Counted from the stretch's first letter, positions 1-8,663 are shown. The stretch: DNA of 64,000 nt from Clostridiaceae bacterium (GCA_016292785.1 JAEDFL010000005.1:14867-78866), one strand, 5' to 3'. Translations and numbers: made by a program. The notes: generated by a model not told the origin, from the sequence alone.

Positions 1-2
1 TC

Positions 3-449
3 CTAAAATAAAATTTTTTCCAAAGCCAATGCGCTGTCCTCAACGAGCTGAACGCAGGGGCGTTTTTTGTAATACTGATCGTTTCTGTCGTCAGGCTTCG
101 GGTGGGAGTTTTCTCCCTTGGAAAGTCCCAGCAGCTCACGGCAGACTATTGACGGATTTACCTTTTTGAACTCGGCAATATATTCCTGAACCTTGTAATA
201 ACAGAGCTTTTTGCCCTCTGAATCATCGCTGTCGGTCGCTCCGTACTTCATACCGATAAGCATAGCCGCCGCAGAAACCGTTCCGCAGACCTCACGGGAA
301 CGACCTACTCCTCCTCCGAGACCTGCCGAAACCTTCAATGCCGTTTCCGTGTCAAAGCCGAACAGATCGGCATAAGCCGCAAAAACAGCCTGAGAGCAGT
401 TGTATCCGCTTTTGAAAAGCTCAACCGCCTTTTCACTTCTTTCAGACAT
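3..449 (-). CDS. C_GCAxxG_C_C family putative redox protein
   Basis: This 148-residue protein belongs to the C_GCAxxG_C_C family of small cysteine-rich, probably redox-active proteins whose substrate is unknown. The N-terminus has the family pattern GYNCSQAV, followed by a glycine-rich GLGGGVGRSREVCGT segment and two later cysteines (KLCYYK and SIVCREL). The ATG at 447-449 follows a GGAAG ribosome site, and its own sigma-A promoter lies upstream, divergent from purB. The stop codon falls at 3-5, so the gene is complete. Some relatives are annotated as membrane or electron-transfer proteins, but nothing here proves a reaction; no signal peptide or membrane segment is visible. Confidence 0.8.
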   Translation of the reverse strand: MSERSEKAVELFKSGYNCSQAVFAAYADLFGFDTETALKVSAGLGGGVGRSREVCGTVSAAAMLIGMKYGATDSDDSEGKKLCYYKVQEYIAEFKKVNPSIVCRELLGLSKGENSHPKPDDRNDQYYKKRPCVQLVEDSALALEKILF

Positions 450-469
450 AACAACACTTCCTTTCGCAC

Positions 470-499
470 ATTATAGTCCTATTCGGCAAGTTATGTCAA
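470..499 (-). promoter_or_regulatory. sigma-A promoter for the C_GCAxxG gene
   Basis: On the minus strand TTGACA (499-494) and TATAAT (475-470) are separated by 18 bases, about 20 bases before the gene. It is divergent from the purB promoter. Confidence 0.7.
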
Positions 500-515
500 G
501 AGTCTTTTGCTCCGC

Positions 516-544
516 TTGACACTTTGCCCTAAAGGTATTATAAT
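516..544 (+). promoter_or_regulatory. sigma-A promoter for purB operon
   Basis: TTGACA at 516-521 and TATAAT at 539-544 with a 17-base spacer, just upstream of the purB ribosome site. A perfect consensus match. I see no purine riboswitch or PurR box between it and the gene; the leader is only about 25 bases. Confidence 0.8.
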
Positions 545-576
545 CATTCTATACTTTAAAATAGAGGATTTTGATT

Positions 577-2007
577 ATGAAAAACACCTATGAAACACCG
601 CTCAATTCACGTTATGCAAGCAAAGAGATGCAGTATCTCTTTTCACCCGATTTCAAGTTCAAGACCTGGCGCAGACTTTGGATCGCCCTCGCCGAGAGCG
701 AAATGGAGCTTGGACTCAACATCACTCAGGAGCAGATTGACGAATTGAAGGCTCATGCCGAGGATATCAACTACGAGGTTGCGGCAGAGAGAGAGAAGCT
801 TGTCCGTCACGACGTTATGTCTCACGTTTACGCTTACGGCGTTCAGTGCCCCAAAGCAAAGGGAATTATCCACCTCGGAGCAACCTCCTGCTATGTCGGC
901 GACAACACCGATATTATTACTATGACCGAAGCTCTGAAGCTTATCCGCAAAAAGCTCGTTAATCTCATGGACAAGCTTTCAAAGTTCGCTCTCGAATACA
1001 AGGCTCTTCCCTGTCTCGGCTTTACTCATTTTCAGCCTGCTCAGCCGACAACTCTCGGAAAGAGAGCTTCGCTTTGGCTCAATGAGCTTCTGCTTGATTT
1101 TGAACAGCTTGAATTTCAGATTTCTCAGATGAAGCTCCTCGGCTCAAAGGGAACAACGGGCACACAGGCAAGCTTTATGGATCTTTTCGAGGGTGACACC
1201 GACAAGGTCAAGGCTCTCGACAAAAAAATCACCGAGAAAATGGGTTATACGGATTTTTACCCTGTTTCGGGACAAACTTATTCAAGAAAAGTTGACACTC
1301 AGGTGCTTTTCGTGCTTTCGGGAATCGCCCAGTCAGCCGCAAAGTTCACCAATGATCTCCGCCTTCTTCAGCACCTCAAGGAGGTTGAAGAACCGTTTGA
1401 GAAAAATCAGATCGGCTCGTCGGCAATGGCATACAAGCGCAATCCGATGAGAAGCGAGAGAATTTCCTCACTCGCACGTTACGTTATGGCGGACGTTATG
1501 AATCCGACTATCACGGCGGCTACCCAGTGGTTTGAGAGAACTCTCGACGATTCGGCGAACAAGAGAATAAGCGTTGCCGAGGCTTTCCTTGCAACCGACG
1601 CTATTCTTGAGCTTTATATCAATGTTGCAGACGGTATGGTCGTTTATCCCAAGATGATTGAAAAGCATCTTATGGCGGAGCTTCCGTTTATGGCAACGGA
1701 AAACATTATGATGGAGGCCGTTAAGCGAGGCGGCGACCGTCAGGAGCTTCACGAGAGAATCCGTGTTCACTCAATGGACGCAGGAAAGATCGTCAAGCAG
1801 GACGGCGGCGAAAACGATCTGCTTGAAAGAATTGCAAACGATCCCGCTTTCGGCGTAACTCTCGATCAGCTCAAGGCAATTATGAAGCCCGAGCTTTATG
1901 TCGGCAGAGCGCCTCAGCAGACCGAAGAATTTGTTGAAAACTACATCAAGCCGATAACCGAAAAATACAGCGATCTTCTCGGAATGAACGTTGAGATCAA
2001 GGTGTGA
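577..2007 (+). CDS. purB: adenylosuccinate lyase
   Basis: Adenylosuccinate lyase of the fumarase/aspartase superfamily, 476 residues. It cleaves SAICAR to AICAR and adenylosuccinate to AMP, releasing fumarate, in cytoplasmic purine synthesis. The signature loop SSAMAYKRNPMRSE is present near residue 290, with the GATSCYVGDN and TTLGKRASLW active-site segments. The form and length resemble the longer, animal-like ADSL rather than the roughly 430-residue Bacillus type. I chose ATG 577 because it sits 9-10 bases after AGAGG; a TTG at 571 is too close. It heads a unit with gtrA and a glycosyltransferase that start within 5 bases of the preceding stop, though these have no evident purine role. Confidence 0.95.
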   Translation: MKNTYETPLNSRYASKEMQYLFSPDFKFKTWRRLWIALAESEMELGLNITQEQIDELKAHAEDINYEVAAEREKLVRHDVMSHVYAYGVQCPKAKGIIHLGATSCYVGDNTDIITMTEALKLIRKKLVNLMDKLSKFALEYKALPCLGFTHFQPAQPTTLGKRASLWLNELLLDFEQLEFQISQMKLLGSKGTTGTQASFMDLFEGDTDKVKALDKKITEKMGYTDFYPVSGQTYSRKVDTQVLFVLSGIAQSAAKFTNDLRLLQHLKEVEEPFEKNQIGSSAMAYKRNPMRSERISSLARYVMADVMNPTITAATQWFERTLDDSANKRISVAEAFLATDAILELYINVADGMVVYPKMIEKHLMAELPFMATENIMMEAVKRGGDRQELHERIRVHSMDAGKIVKQDGGENDLLERIANDPAFGVTLDQLKAIMKPELYVGRAPQQTEEFVENYIKPITEKYSDLLGMNVEIKV

Positions 2008-2011
2008 TAAT

Positions 2012-2524
2012 ATGGACAAGCTTTTTGACAGCATAAATAGTTTTATCGCAAAGCATATTAAAAACGAAAAAATAGTCGGTATATGCCGCAAGGTTCTCAA
2101 CCGTGAGGTGTTTATGTACCTTGTTTTCGGCGTGCTGACAACGGTGGTTTCATGGGCAAGCTACGCTCTCTTTATAAAAATTCTCGGCGGCATCTCAAAC
2201 TCCGACGTGAGGATTTCCGTTGCAAACGTGCTTTCATGGATTGCCGCCGTGCTGTTCGCTTTCATCACGAACAAGCTCTGGGTTTTCGACAGCAAGAGCT
2301 GGAAGCCGAGCATCGTAATAAAGGAGCTGGGAATGTTCGTTGTTGCAAGACTGGCAACAGGCTGTATCGAATGGTTCGGTGTTCCCCTGCTCGTTAAAAT
2401 CGGCGTGAATCAGGAGCTTTTCGGCACGGAGGGAATGCTGGCAAAAATCATTGCCAGTGTGCTCGTTGTTATAATCAATTATTTCTTCAGCAAGCTCCTC
2501 ATTTTCAAGAAAAAGGAATCTTAA
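2012..2524 (+). CDS. GtrA-like membrane protein
   Basis: A 170-residue integral membrane protein of the GtrA/DPMS family, which is thought to help move or position polyprenyl-phosphate-linked sugars. Four hydrophobic segments are visible, starting with MYLVFGVLTTVVSWASYALF and ending in IIASVLVVIINYFFSKLLIF followed by a lysine-rich end. The motif NKLWVFDS in the middle is typical of the family. It begins 5 bases after the purB stop and is followed after 3 bases by a family 2 glycosyltransferase, the usual partner, so both probably modify a cell-surface polymer through a lipid carrier. A start 21 bases earlier would overlap purB and is less likely. Confidence 0.85.
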   Translation: MDKLFDSINSFIAKHIKNEKIVGICRKVLNREVFMYLVFGVLTTVVSWASYALFIKILGGISNSDVRISVANVLSWIAAVLFAFITNKLWVFDSKSWKPSIVIKELGMFVVARLATGCIEWFGVPLLVKIGVNQELFGTEGMLAKIIASVLVVIINYFFSKLLIFKKKES

Positions 2525-2527
2525 ATT

Positions 2528-3568
2528 ATGAAAAAAGTCAGCATAATCATTCCCGTTTATAACGTTGAAAAATATCTGCCGAAATGCCTTGACAGCGTTG
2601 TCGGTCAGAGCTATGCCGACCTTGAAATAATATGTATTGACGACGGTACTCCCGACGGGAGCGCCGCCGTCATTTTGTCCTATGCCGAAAAGGACGGAAG
2701 AATAAAGCTGATCTCGCAGGAAAATCAGGGACTTTCGGGCGCAAGAAATACGGGTATCGGTTCGGCAACGGGCGAATACATTGTTTTCCTTGACGGCGAC
2801 GATTGGCTGGATACCGAAGCTATAAAAGCCGCTGTTGAAAAGGCGGAGAGCAATTCTGCCGACGTTGTTATGTGGGGATATGTCAGGGAGTTTCCCGACC
2901 GCTCTGCCGAAAAGAAAATCTTTGGCTCGGACAAGACCTTTGACGAAAAAGGCTCCCGTGAGCTTCACCGCAGAATGGCGGGACTGCTCGGTGCGGAAAC
3001 CTCGGATCCGAGCAACGCCGACTCCCTCTCAACCGCTTGGGGCAAGCTGTACCGCACGGATATTATCAGAAATAATCATCTTGAATTTGTCGATACAAAA
3101 ATTATCGGCACGGAGGACGCTCTGTTCAATCTCTTTTATTTCGGATTTGTTCACAGGGCGGTATTCATCAACAGTCCGTTCAACCACTACCGCAAGGACA
3201 ACGAGGTATCCCTCACAAGGAGCTACAAGCCCAAGCTTTTCAGTCAATGGAACGAGCTTTACGACCGTATGGAAGCTTACATAAAAAGCAACCGGCTTCA
3301 CGAGGAATTTACAGCGGCGCTGAACAACCGAATTTGCTTCAGTATGATCGGACTGGGACTTACCGAGCTGTTGAACAGGGACAAAAAAGCAAGAATACGT
3401 AACATCAGAAAATTCCTGTCAACGGACAGATACCGCAAGGCTTACAAAGCTCTCAACATAAAATATTTGCCGATACATTGGAAAGTTTTCTTTATCCTTT
3501 GTAAACTGCGCTGTGCCTGCGGAGTTTATTTTCTATTAAAAGTTATGTCGGCAATAATTGAAAAATAA
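2528..3568 (+). CDS. family 2 glycosyltransferase
   Basis: A 346-residue GT-A fold glycosyltransferase (GT2) that would transfer a sugar from a nucleotide donor to a surface glycan or lipid carrier. The N-terminus shows the standard fold: VSIIIPVYNVEKYLPKCLDS, then EIICIDDGTPDGS, NQGLSGARNTG and the DxD-like FLDGDDWLD near residue 90. The C-terminal half holds the acceptor domain and ends in a hydrophobic stretch without a clear membrane anchor. It is the last gene of the purB-gtrA-GT2 unit and is followed by a strong terminator. The acceptor cannot be predicted. Confidence 0.88.
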   Translation: MKKVSIIIPVYNVEKYLPKCLDSVVGQSYADLEIICIDDGTPDGSAAVILSYAEKDGRIKLISQENQGLSGARNTGIGSATGEYIVFLDGDDWLDTEAIKAAVEKAESNSADVVMWGYVREFPDRSAEKKIFGSDKTFDEKGSRELHRRMAGLLGAETSDPSNADSLSTAWGKLYRTDIIRNNHLEFVDTKIIGTEDALFNLFYFGFVHRAVFINSPFNHYRKDNEVSLTRSYKPKLFSQWNELYDRMEAYIKSNRLHEEFTAALNNRICFSMIGLGLTELLNRDKKARIRNIRKFLSTDRYRKAYKALNIKYLPIHWKVFFILCKLRCACGVYFLLKVMSAIIEK

Positions 3569-3575
3569 TATTGTA

Positions 3576-3616
3576 AAGATCCTGAATTTGTACATAAAAA
3601 TCAGGATCTTTTTTAA
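3576..3616 (+). terminator. rho-independent terminator after the glycosyltransferase
   Basis: A perfect 10-bp stem (AAGATCCTGA 3576-3585 with TCAGGATCTT 3601-3610) followed by a T run. It closes the purB unit. Confidence 0.85.
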
Positions 3617-3673
3617 ATCTTTTTTTACAATACATAGAAATAATCAAAAAGACGATTTTTATTTGAAATAACC

Positions 3674-3702
3674 TTGACTATGCCGATCTTCTAACATATA
3701 AT
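3674..3702 (+). promoter_or_regulatory. sigma-A promoter for the ABC transporter operon
   Basis: TTGACT at 3674-3679 and TATAAT at 3697-3702, 17-base spacer, about 50 bases upstream of the ABC transporter start. Confidence 0.7.
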
Positions 3703-3756
3703 AACCGAAAAACAAATGCAAAACTTTTCCCAAGCGCAAGACCGGAGTTGATAGCT

Positions 3757-6006
3757 ATGAAACCTCTGTCAAACAACCCTTTACCCGAGGAATTTAAAGA
3801 AAGCTATGAAAAGCTGTTTTCTCAAACGCCGCCGCTTTTTTCGGTGGTCGGCGATCTGAGCCTTAAAAAGCAATATCAGGAAAGCCTGATTTGCTTTACT
3901 CAAGACAGATTGTATTCCTTCAACAGCGAAAACGGAGCCGAGCCTCTTTGCATAAAGTACATTGACATTGAAAGCACCGAGGTCAAGAGAATGTACGGCA
4001 ATGCGGTTTTCTTTGCCGCACTAAAGGACGGCAGCAAGAAAATGGTCACCCGGTTTACTTTTGCGGTTGCTTCTCTTATGGATGCAGGCTCCGACTTTGT
4101 TAATTCCGTTATCAAAAACGGATATTCCGAGGAGCTTATTTATCCTGTCGAAAATGCGTTTATGCACCGAAGAAGCTTCTGCCCCAAATGCGGCAGAAAG
4201 CTGCCCTCTCCCGACGCAGAGTGTATTAACTGTCAGGGCAAAAAGAAAATGTTTTCCAAGTTCGCAGTCTATGCCGCTCCGCAAAAAAATCAGTTGATTT
4301 TATGTATGCTGCTCTCGGTGTTCACAACCTCAATGTCGCTTGTTCCTCCCTACATCACCGGCTTTATGGTTGACAATGTTTTGCCGAGTAAAAATTCGGT
4401 TCTTCTCATTCAGATGATACTACTTCTTCTGGCGGTATATGTTCTGCAATATTCCGTCACGGCTCTGAGAGCGTTTTATCTGCGCCGAACAGGTGACAGG
4501 ATCGTTATAGATCTCAAAAAAGATATCTACGAAAAAGCGCAGTACCTGCCGATGTCTTTCTACGACAAAACCTCGACAGGCTCAGTAATCAACCGAATAA
4601 ATTCAGACACGGCGAATATACAGAATTTTGTCCTGAAAATTTCTCAGGAAGCAATCGTTCAGTTTCTCACCCTTGTCGGTATTCTCGTGATAATGATTTG
4701 TCTTAATCCCAAGCTGACTCTATTCTCGCTTGTGCCAATTCCTCTGGTGGTTGTTATAGGCAAGCTTTTCGGCAAAAAGATCGGTCCAAAGTATCTCCGC
4801 CTTTGGCGCAGAGGAGCGTCGATATCCGGACTTCTGACCGATACCATTCCCGGCATCAGAGTTATCAAGGCCTTTACCAACGAGAGCAGAGCTGTTAATA
4901 AATTTGACGCTTACTGTGACGAGTGGATGAAGGAGGACGCCAAAGCCGCAAAAATTTCAGGCTTTTTCCCTGCGTTTATGACCTTCCTTGTCACCTGCGG
5001 CTCTCTTGTTATCTGGTTTTTCGGCGGAAGCTTTGTTATCAACGGAGACAAGGGCTTTTCAATAGGTCTTTTAGTCACATTCGTTTCCTATGCTTCGATG
5101 TTCTACGCTCCGGTAAACTTCTTTGCAAATTTCAGCGACACTTACCGCAACACCCTCACCAGCGCCGAAAAGATTCTTGATATTCTTGACGCCGAGCCTG
5201 AGCACGACTTCGGCAAGGGCGAAAAGCCGGATCACATTGACGGCAAGATCGAGTTTAAAAACGTCAACTTCTCTTTCGACCGTTCCAAGAAAGTTCTCAG
5301 CAACATTGACCTGACAATCGAGCCGGGCGACGTTGTCGGAATAGTCGGCACTACAGGATCGGGAAAATCAACGCTTATCAATCTTATAATGCGCTACTAT
5401 GACGATTATGAGGGCGAAATTCTCGTTGACGGCATTGACATCAAAAAGATTGATATGCAATATTACCGCGATCAGATCGGCTTTGTTCAGCAGGAGCCGC
5501 TGATGTTCAGGGACACGATTTTCAACAATATTGCTTACGGTGCAGAAGATGTTCATGTTGAACAGGTTATCAGGGCGGCAGACATTGCAAACGCCCATGA
5601 ATTTATTACCCGTCTGCCCGACGCTTACGATACGGTGCTCGGTGAAAGAGGAATAGGTCTGTCGGGCGGAGAAAAGCAGAGACTTTCCATTGCACGAGCC
5701 GTTATGAAGAATCCGTCCATCCTCATTTTTGACGAGGCTACGGCGGCTGTCGATTCCGAAACCGAGCATCTTATTCAGGAAGCCATCGAAAGGCTCATCC
5801 GAGGCAGAACAACGCTTATGATCGCCCACCGCCTCTCCACCCTCAAGAATGCGAACAAAATCGCTGTTGTGGATCAGGGCAGAATAATCGAATTCGGCTC
5901 ACCCGAGGAGCTTATGGCTAAGAAGGGCAAATATTACAAGCTCATTCAGATTCAATCAATGGGCGAACAGATCATGGCGCAGAAGCGCAAGGAAAACTTT
6001 GAATAA
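3757..6006 (+). CDS. ABC transporter permease/ATPase with N-terminal zinc ribbon
   Basis: A 749-residue half-transporter fusing permease and ATPase. The first 140 residues are soluble and look like a beta-rich PH-type domain. A zinc ribbon follows (CPKC at 142-145, CINC at 156-159), then a six-helix exporter-type membrane domain (about 180-460) and a nucleotide-binding domain with Walker A GTTGSGKST near 531, ABC signature LSGGEKQR and Walker B ILIFDEAT. It is followed by a DUF1854 gene, a pairing I know from families loosely called cyanophycin-associated ABC transporters; no cyanophycin gene is in this window. The substrate is unknown. ATG 3757 follows CCGGAG at a good distance; a TTG at 3748 is possible but worse placed. 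Confidence 0.85.
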   Translation: MKPLSNNPLPEEFKESYEKLFSQTPPLFSVVGDLSLKKQYQESLICFTQDRLYSFNSENGAEPLCIKYIDIESTEVKRMYGNAVFFAALKDGSKKMVTRFTFAVASLMDAGSDFVNSVIKNGYSEELIYPVENAFMHRRSFCPKCGRKLPSPDAECINCQGKKKMFSKFAVYAAPQKNQLILCMLLSVFTTSMSLVPPYITGFMVDNVLPSKNSVLLIQMILLLLAVYVLQYSVTALRAFYLRRTGDRIVIDLKKDIYEKAQYLPMSFYDKTSTGSVINRINSDTANIQNFVLKISQEAIVQFLTLVGILVIMICLNPKLTLFSLVPIPLVVVIGKLFGKKIGPKYLRLWRRGASISGLLTDTIPGIRVIKAFTNESRAVNKFDAYCDEWMKEDAKAAKISGFFPAFMTFLVTCGSLVIWFFGGSFVINGDKGFSIGLLVTFVSYASMFYAPVNFFANFSDTYRNTLTSAEKILDILDAEPEHDFGKGEKPDHIDGKIEFKNVNFSFDRSKKVLSNIDLTIEPGDVVGIVGTTGSGKSTLINLIMRYYDDYEGEILVDGIDIKKIDMQYYRDQIGFVQQEPLMFRDTIFNNIAYGAEDVHVEQVIRAADIANAHEFITRLPDAYDTVLGERGIGLSGGEKQRLSIARAVMKNPSILIFDEATAAVDSETEHLIQEAIERLIRGRTTLMIAHRLSTLKNANKIAVVDQGRIIEFGSPEELMAKKGKYYKLIQIQSMGEQIMAQKRKENFE

Positions 6007-6019
6007 GGGGGCGCAGGCT

Positions 6020-6508
6020 GTGATAAATTACATTGACGGACCGGAAGTAAGAATTACTCAAAGCAACGATATATTCCTCAACGTTGAGTTCTATTTTTCG
6101 GGTGAAAAATACGAGGATATCGAAGCCCGCCGCCTTTTTCCTAAATCCGGAGCGGCAAAATATATTATGCTTATGACGCATACAGGCGAAAACATTGCCG
6201 TTATCCGCGACATCACCTGCCTTGACGAAGATTCGGCGGCAGCGGTCAAACATTCGCTTGACGAATACTATATGATACCGAAGATCAAGCGTTTTATTAA
6301 AATGAGCGAAAAATTCTGTATCTGGATGTGGACTGTTGAGACGGATCATGGTATAATTACTTTTGAAATACGAAATCATACTGCGTCGGTCAAGCCGCTC
6401 TATGACGGTCGTGTGCTGATTAAAGACGCAAACGACAATCGCTATGAGATTCCCGACATCAAGAAGCTTGACAAGCGCTCACAGGCTATGCTTGACCCAA
6501 AGCTGTAA
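6020..6508 (+). CDS. DUF1854 domain protein
   Basis: A 162-residue soluble protein of the DUF1854 family, function unknown. Features I associate with the family are the arginine-rich EARRLFPKSG segment, HTGENIAVIRDI, and a C-terminal region with FEIRNHTASV and DANDNRYEIPDI. I place the start at GTG 6020, eight bases after a G-rich ribosome site; the upstream TTG at 5999 overlaps the transporter gene. Its constant neighbour in related genomes is an ABC transporter like the one just upstream, so it probably acts as an accessory or regulatory subunit. That role is inference. Confidence 0.75.
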   Translation: MINYIDGPEVRITQSNDIFLNVEFYFSGEKYEDIEARRLFPKSGAAKYIMLMTHTGENIAVIRDITCLDEDSAAAVKHSLDEYYMIPKIKRFIKMSEKFCIWMWTVETDHGIITFEIRNHTASVKPLYDGRVLIKDANDNRYEIPDIKKLDKRSQAMLDPKL

Positions 6509-6522
6509 AGGAGATATTTTTA

Positions 6523-6849
6523 ATGAAGCTTATACTCGCCATTGTAAACAACGAGGATTCCGCTGTGGTTTCCTCCGCTCTGACAAAGGAGCATTTCACC
6601 GTCACCCGACTTTCGACAACAGGAGGCTTCCTCATGGTCGGTAACACCACCCTTCTTATCGGAACGGAGGACGACAAGGTCAAGCAGGCAAAAAAGATTA
6701 TCGCCGATCATTGCAGTGAAAGAACTCACCATGCGACCTCAACGGAAAGCTTCGGCAGAGGATATTCCGACGGTGCGCTCAGCGGCGACATCAAGGTCGG
6801 CGGCGCAACAGTTTTTGTTCTAAGCGTTGACGAAACGGATAAATATTGA
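6523..6849 (+). CDS. darA: cyclic-di-AMP receptor (PII-like, DarA/PstA family)
   Basis: A 108-residue member of the PII-like DarA (YaaQ/PstA) family, which forms trimers that bind cyclic-di-AMP. The start MKLILAIVNNEDS, the TRLSTTGGFLMVGNTTLLIG core and the later GGATVFVLSV strand match the family. It starts 15 bases after the DUF1854 stop with a strong AAAGGAG site, so it is likely co-transcribed with the ABC transporter. Usually darA sits near tmk and holB; here it ends a transporter operon instead, which suggests second-messenger control of that transporter (inference). Confidence 0.88.
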   Translation: MKLILAIVNNEDSAVVSSALTKEHFTVTRLSTTGGFLMVGNTTLLIGTEDDKVKQAKKIIADHCSERTHHATSTESFGRGYSDGALSGDIKVGGATVFVLSVDETDKY

Positions 6850-6908
6850 CTTTTACAATATTATTTGCTGTTTTTATAAAAATTTTAACAGTTTATCGCT
6901 TTAAAGTG

Positions 6909-6937
6909 TTGACAAATGCAGTATGCTATAATATAAT
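6909..6937 (+). promoter_or_regulatory. consensus sigma-A promoter for symporter leader
   Basis: TTGACA 6909-6914 and TATAAT 6932-6937, exactly 17 bases apart. Transcription should start near 6944, giving a leader of about 155 bases before the symporter gene. Confidence 0.85.
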
Positions 6938-6967
6938 AAACTCATCACTTGAAAAGGAGCGGACGTT

Positions 6968-7030
6968 ATGAATCTCGGCAGGTTTCTTTATTACCGCAGT
7001 TTCGACTGTCTGTTCGGCTTTTCCGAGTGA
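6968..7030 (+). CDS. 20-residue aromatic-rich leader peptide
   Basis: A 20-codon open frame starting ATG 6968, with an AAGGAG ribosome site at 6954-6959, ending in TGA 7028-7030. The peptide begins MNLGRFLYYRSF and holds four Phe and two adjacent Tyr. It lies between a perfect promoter and a terminator hairpin, and its codons 13-16 carry the arm of a competing antiterminator helix (7004-7014). This is the architecture of an amino-acid attenuation leader. Expression is unproven; the evidence is position, ribosome site, aromatic codons and RNA pairing. The tandem Tyr codons (6989-6994) sit where a stalled ribosome would leave the antiterminator arm largely free. Confidence 0.65.
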   Translation: MNLGRFLYYRSFDCLFGFSE

Positions 7031-7083
7031 TATTCGTACAAAACAGACGGTCTTAATCAGCTTGATTAAGACCGTTTATTTTT
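7004..7083 (+). promoter_or_regulatory. transcription attenuator: antiterminator versus terminator
   Basis: The terminator is a perfect 13-bp stem (7047-7059 with 7063-7075, three-base loop) followed by TTATTTTT. An alternative 11-bp helix pairs 7004-7014 (GACTGTCTGTT, inside the leader peptide) with 7042-7052 (AACAGACGGTC), with one G-U pair. The two share 7047-7052 and cannot coexist. Directly after the T run comes the symporter ribosome site GAGGAGG at 7084-7090. Confidence 0.7.
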
Positions 7084-7098
7084 GAGGAGGTAAATATT

Positions 7099-8631
7099 AT
7101 GGCAGTTAAAATCATTTTGCTTGTCGCGTTCTTTGCCATTATGGTCGGCGTCGGCATCTATTGCCGCAAGACTGCAACCGACGTCAACGGCTTTGTCCTC
7201 GGCGGCAGAAGCGTAGGTCCTTGGCTCACAGCCTTTGCTTACGGCACATCTTATTTCTCGGCCGTTATCTTCGTCGGCTATGCCGGACAGTTCGGATGGA
7301 AATTCGGCGTTGCTTCCACCTGGATCGGACTCGGCAACGCATTCATCGGATCACTTCTCGCTTGGGTTATCCTCGGCAGAAGAACAAGGGTTATGACTCA
7401 GCATCTCGACTCGGCAACCATGCCGCAGTTCTTCGGCTCACGTTTCAACAGTAACGGTCTGAAGCTTGCGACCTCGCTGATAATCTTCGTTTTCCTTATC
7501 CCCTACACCGCTTCGCTTTACAACGGACTTTCACGTCTTTTTGAAATGGCGTTCAGTGTCGATTACACAATCTGCATTGTTGTTATGGCGGTGCTGACGG
7601 CGATCTATGTTATTGCAGGCGGATATATGGCAACGGCTGTCAACGACTTCATTCAGGGTATCGTTATGCTTGCAGGCATAGTCGCAATTATTTATTCCGT
7701 CCTGAAGATCAACGGTGGCTTCAACGGCTCTCTTGCCGCTCTTGCAGAGGTCAGCGATCCCACCGTATCAAAAGTTCCCGGAGTTTTCGCATCGTTCTTC
7801 GGTCCCGATCCCGTAAGTCTCGTCGGAGTTATAATTCTTACCTCGCTCGGCACATGGGGACTTCCGCAGATGGTTCAGAAATTCTATTCCATCAAGAGCG
7901 AGCAGTCCATACATACAGGTACGATAATTTCAACGATCTTTGCCATTGTTGTTGCAGGCGGTTGCTATTTTCTCGGCGGCTTCGGCAGAATTTTCAACGT
8001 CGACGTTGCGGAAAAGGGCTTTGACGAAATTATTCCGACAATGCTTTCAAATCTTTCACCGATCATCATCGGAATAACGCTTATTCTCGTTCTTTCGGCT
8101 TCGATGTCCACCCTTTCATCACTTGTTCTCACATCAAGCTCAACGCTTACGCTTGACTTCATTGTTCCGATTACAAAGAAGAACGACGAGAAAAAGACTC
8201 TTATAATAATCAGAGCGTTCATTCTTGTTTTCATCATCATTTCGGCTGTCATCGCCGTTATTCAGTACAAGCATAAGGTAACGTTCATCGCTCAGCTTAT
8301 GGGACTTTCATGGGGTGCACTTGCAGGCTCGTTCCTTGCACCGTTCCTTTACAGCCTGTACTGGAAGAAGGTCACAAAATCGGCTTGTGCGGTCAGCTTT
8401 ATATGGGGCTCAGGTATTATGCTTGCCAATATGTTCTTCAAGTCAAGCTTCCCGACGCTTCTTCAAAGCCCGATCAACTGCGGCGCATTCGCAATGCTTG
8501 CATCGCTTGTGATCGTTCCCGTAGTCAGCCTTATCACCCGTAAGCCCGAGAAGAAATTCGTTGACGATGTTTTCTCCTGCTACGACAGAAAGGTCACAGT
8601 TCCCGTCAGCGAAGCACTTGAAGAAAACTGA
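7099..8631 (+). CDS. sodium:solute symporter (SSS family)
   Basis: A 510-residue integral membrane protein of the sodium:solute symporter (PutP/SGLT-like) family with the LeuT fold. It starts with a transmembrane segment, followed by the family pattern NGFVLGGRSVGPWLTAFAYGTSYFSAVIFVGYAGQ, and the mid-protein TSLGTWGLPQMVQKFYSIKSE typical of the core. The substrate is not evident from sequence alone; family members carry amino acids, vitamins, sugars or carboxylates. It stands alone behind an attenuator whose leader peptide is rich in Tyr and Phe, which points to an aromatic amino acid substrate (inference). ATG 7099 follows GAGGAGGT at ideal spacing. Confidence 0.88.
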   Translation: MAVKIILLVAFFAIMVGVGIYCRKTATDVNGFVLGGRSVGPWLTAFAYGTSYFSAVIFVGYAGQFGWKFGVASTWIGLGNAFIGSLLAWVILGRRTRVMTQHLDSATMPQFFGSRFNSNGLKLATSLIIFVFLIPYTASLYNGLSRLFEMAFSVDYTICIVVMAVLTAIYVIAGGYMATAVNDFIQGIVMLAGIVAIIYSVLKINGGFNGSLAALAEVSDPTVSKVPGVFASFFGPDPVSLVGVIILTSLGTWGLPQMVQKFYSIKSEQSIHTGTIISTIFAIVVAGGCYFLGGFGRIFNVDVAEKGFDEIIPTMLSNLSPIIIGITLILVLSASMSTLSSLVLTSSSTLTLDFIVPITKKNDEKKTLIIIRAFILVFIIISAVIAVIQYKHKVTFIAQLMGLSWGALAGSFLAPFLYSLYWKKVTKSACAVSFIWGSGIMLANMFFKSSFPTLLQSPINCGAFAMLASLVIVPVVSLITRKPEKKFVDDVFSCYDRKVTVPVSEALEEN

Positions 8632-8663
8632 TTGATGAATAAATAGCAAAAATAATACAATTT

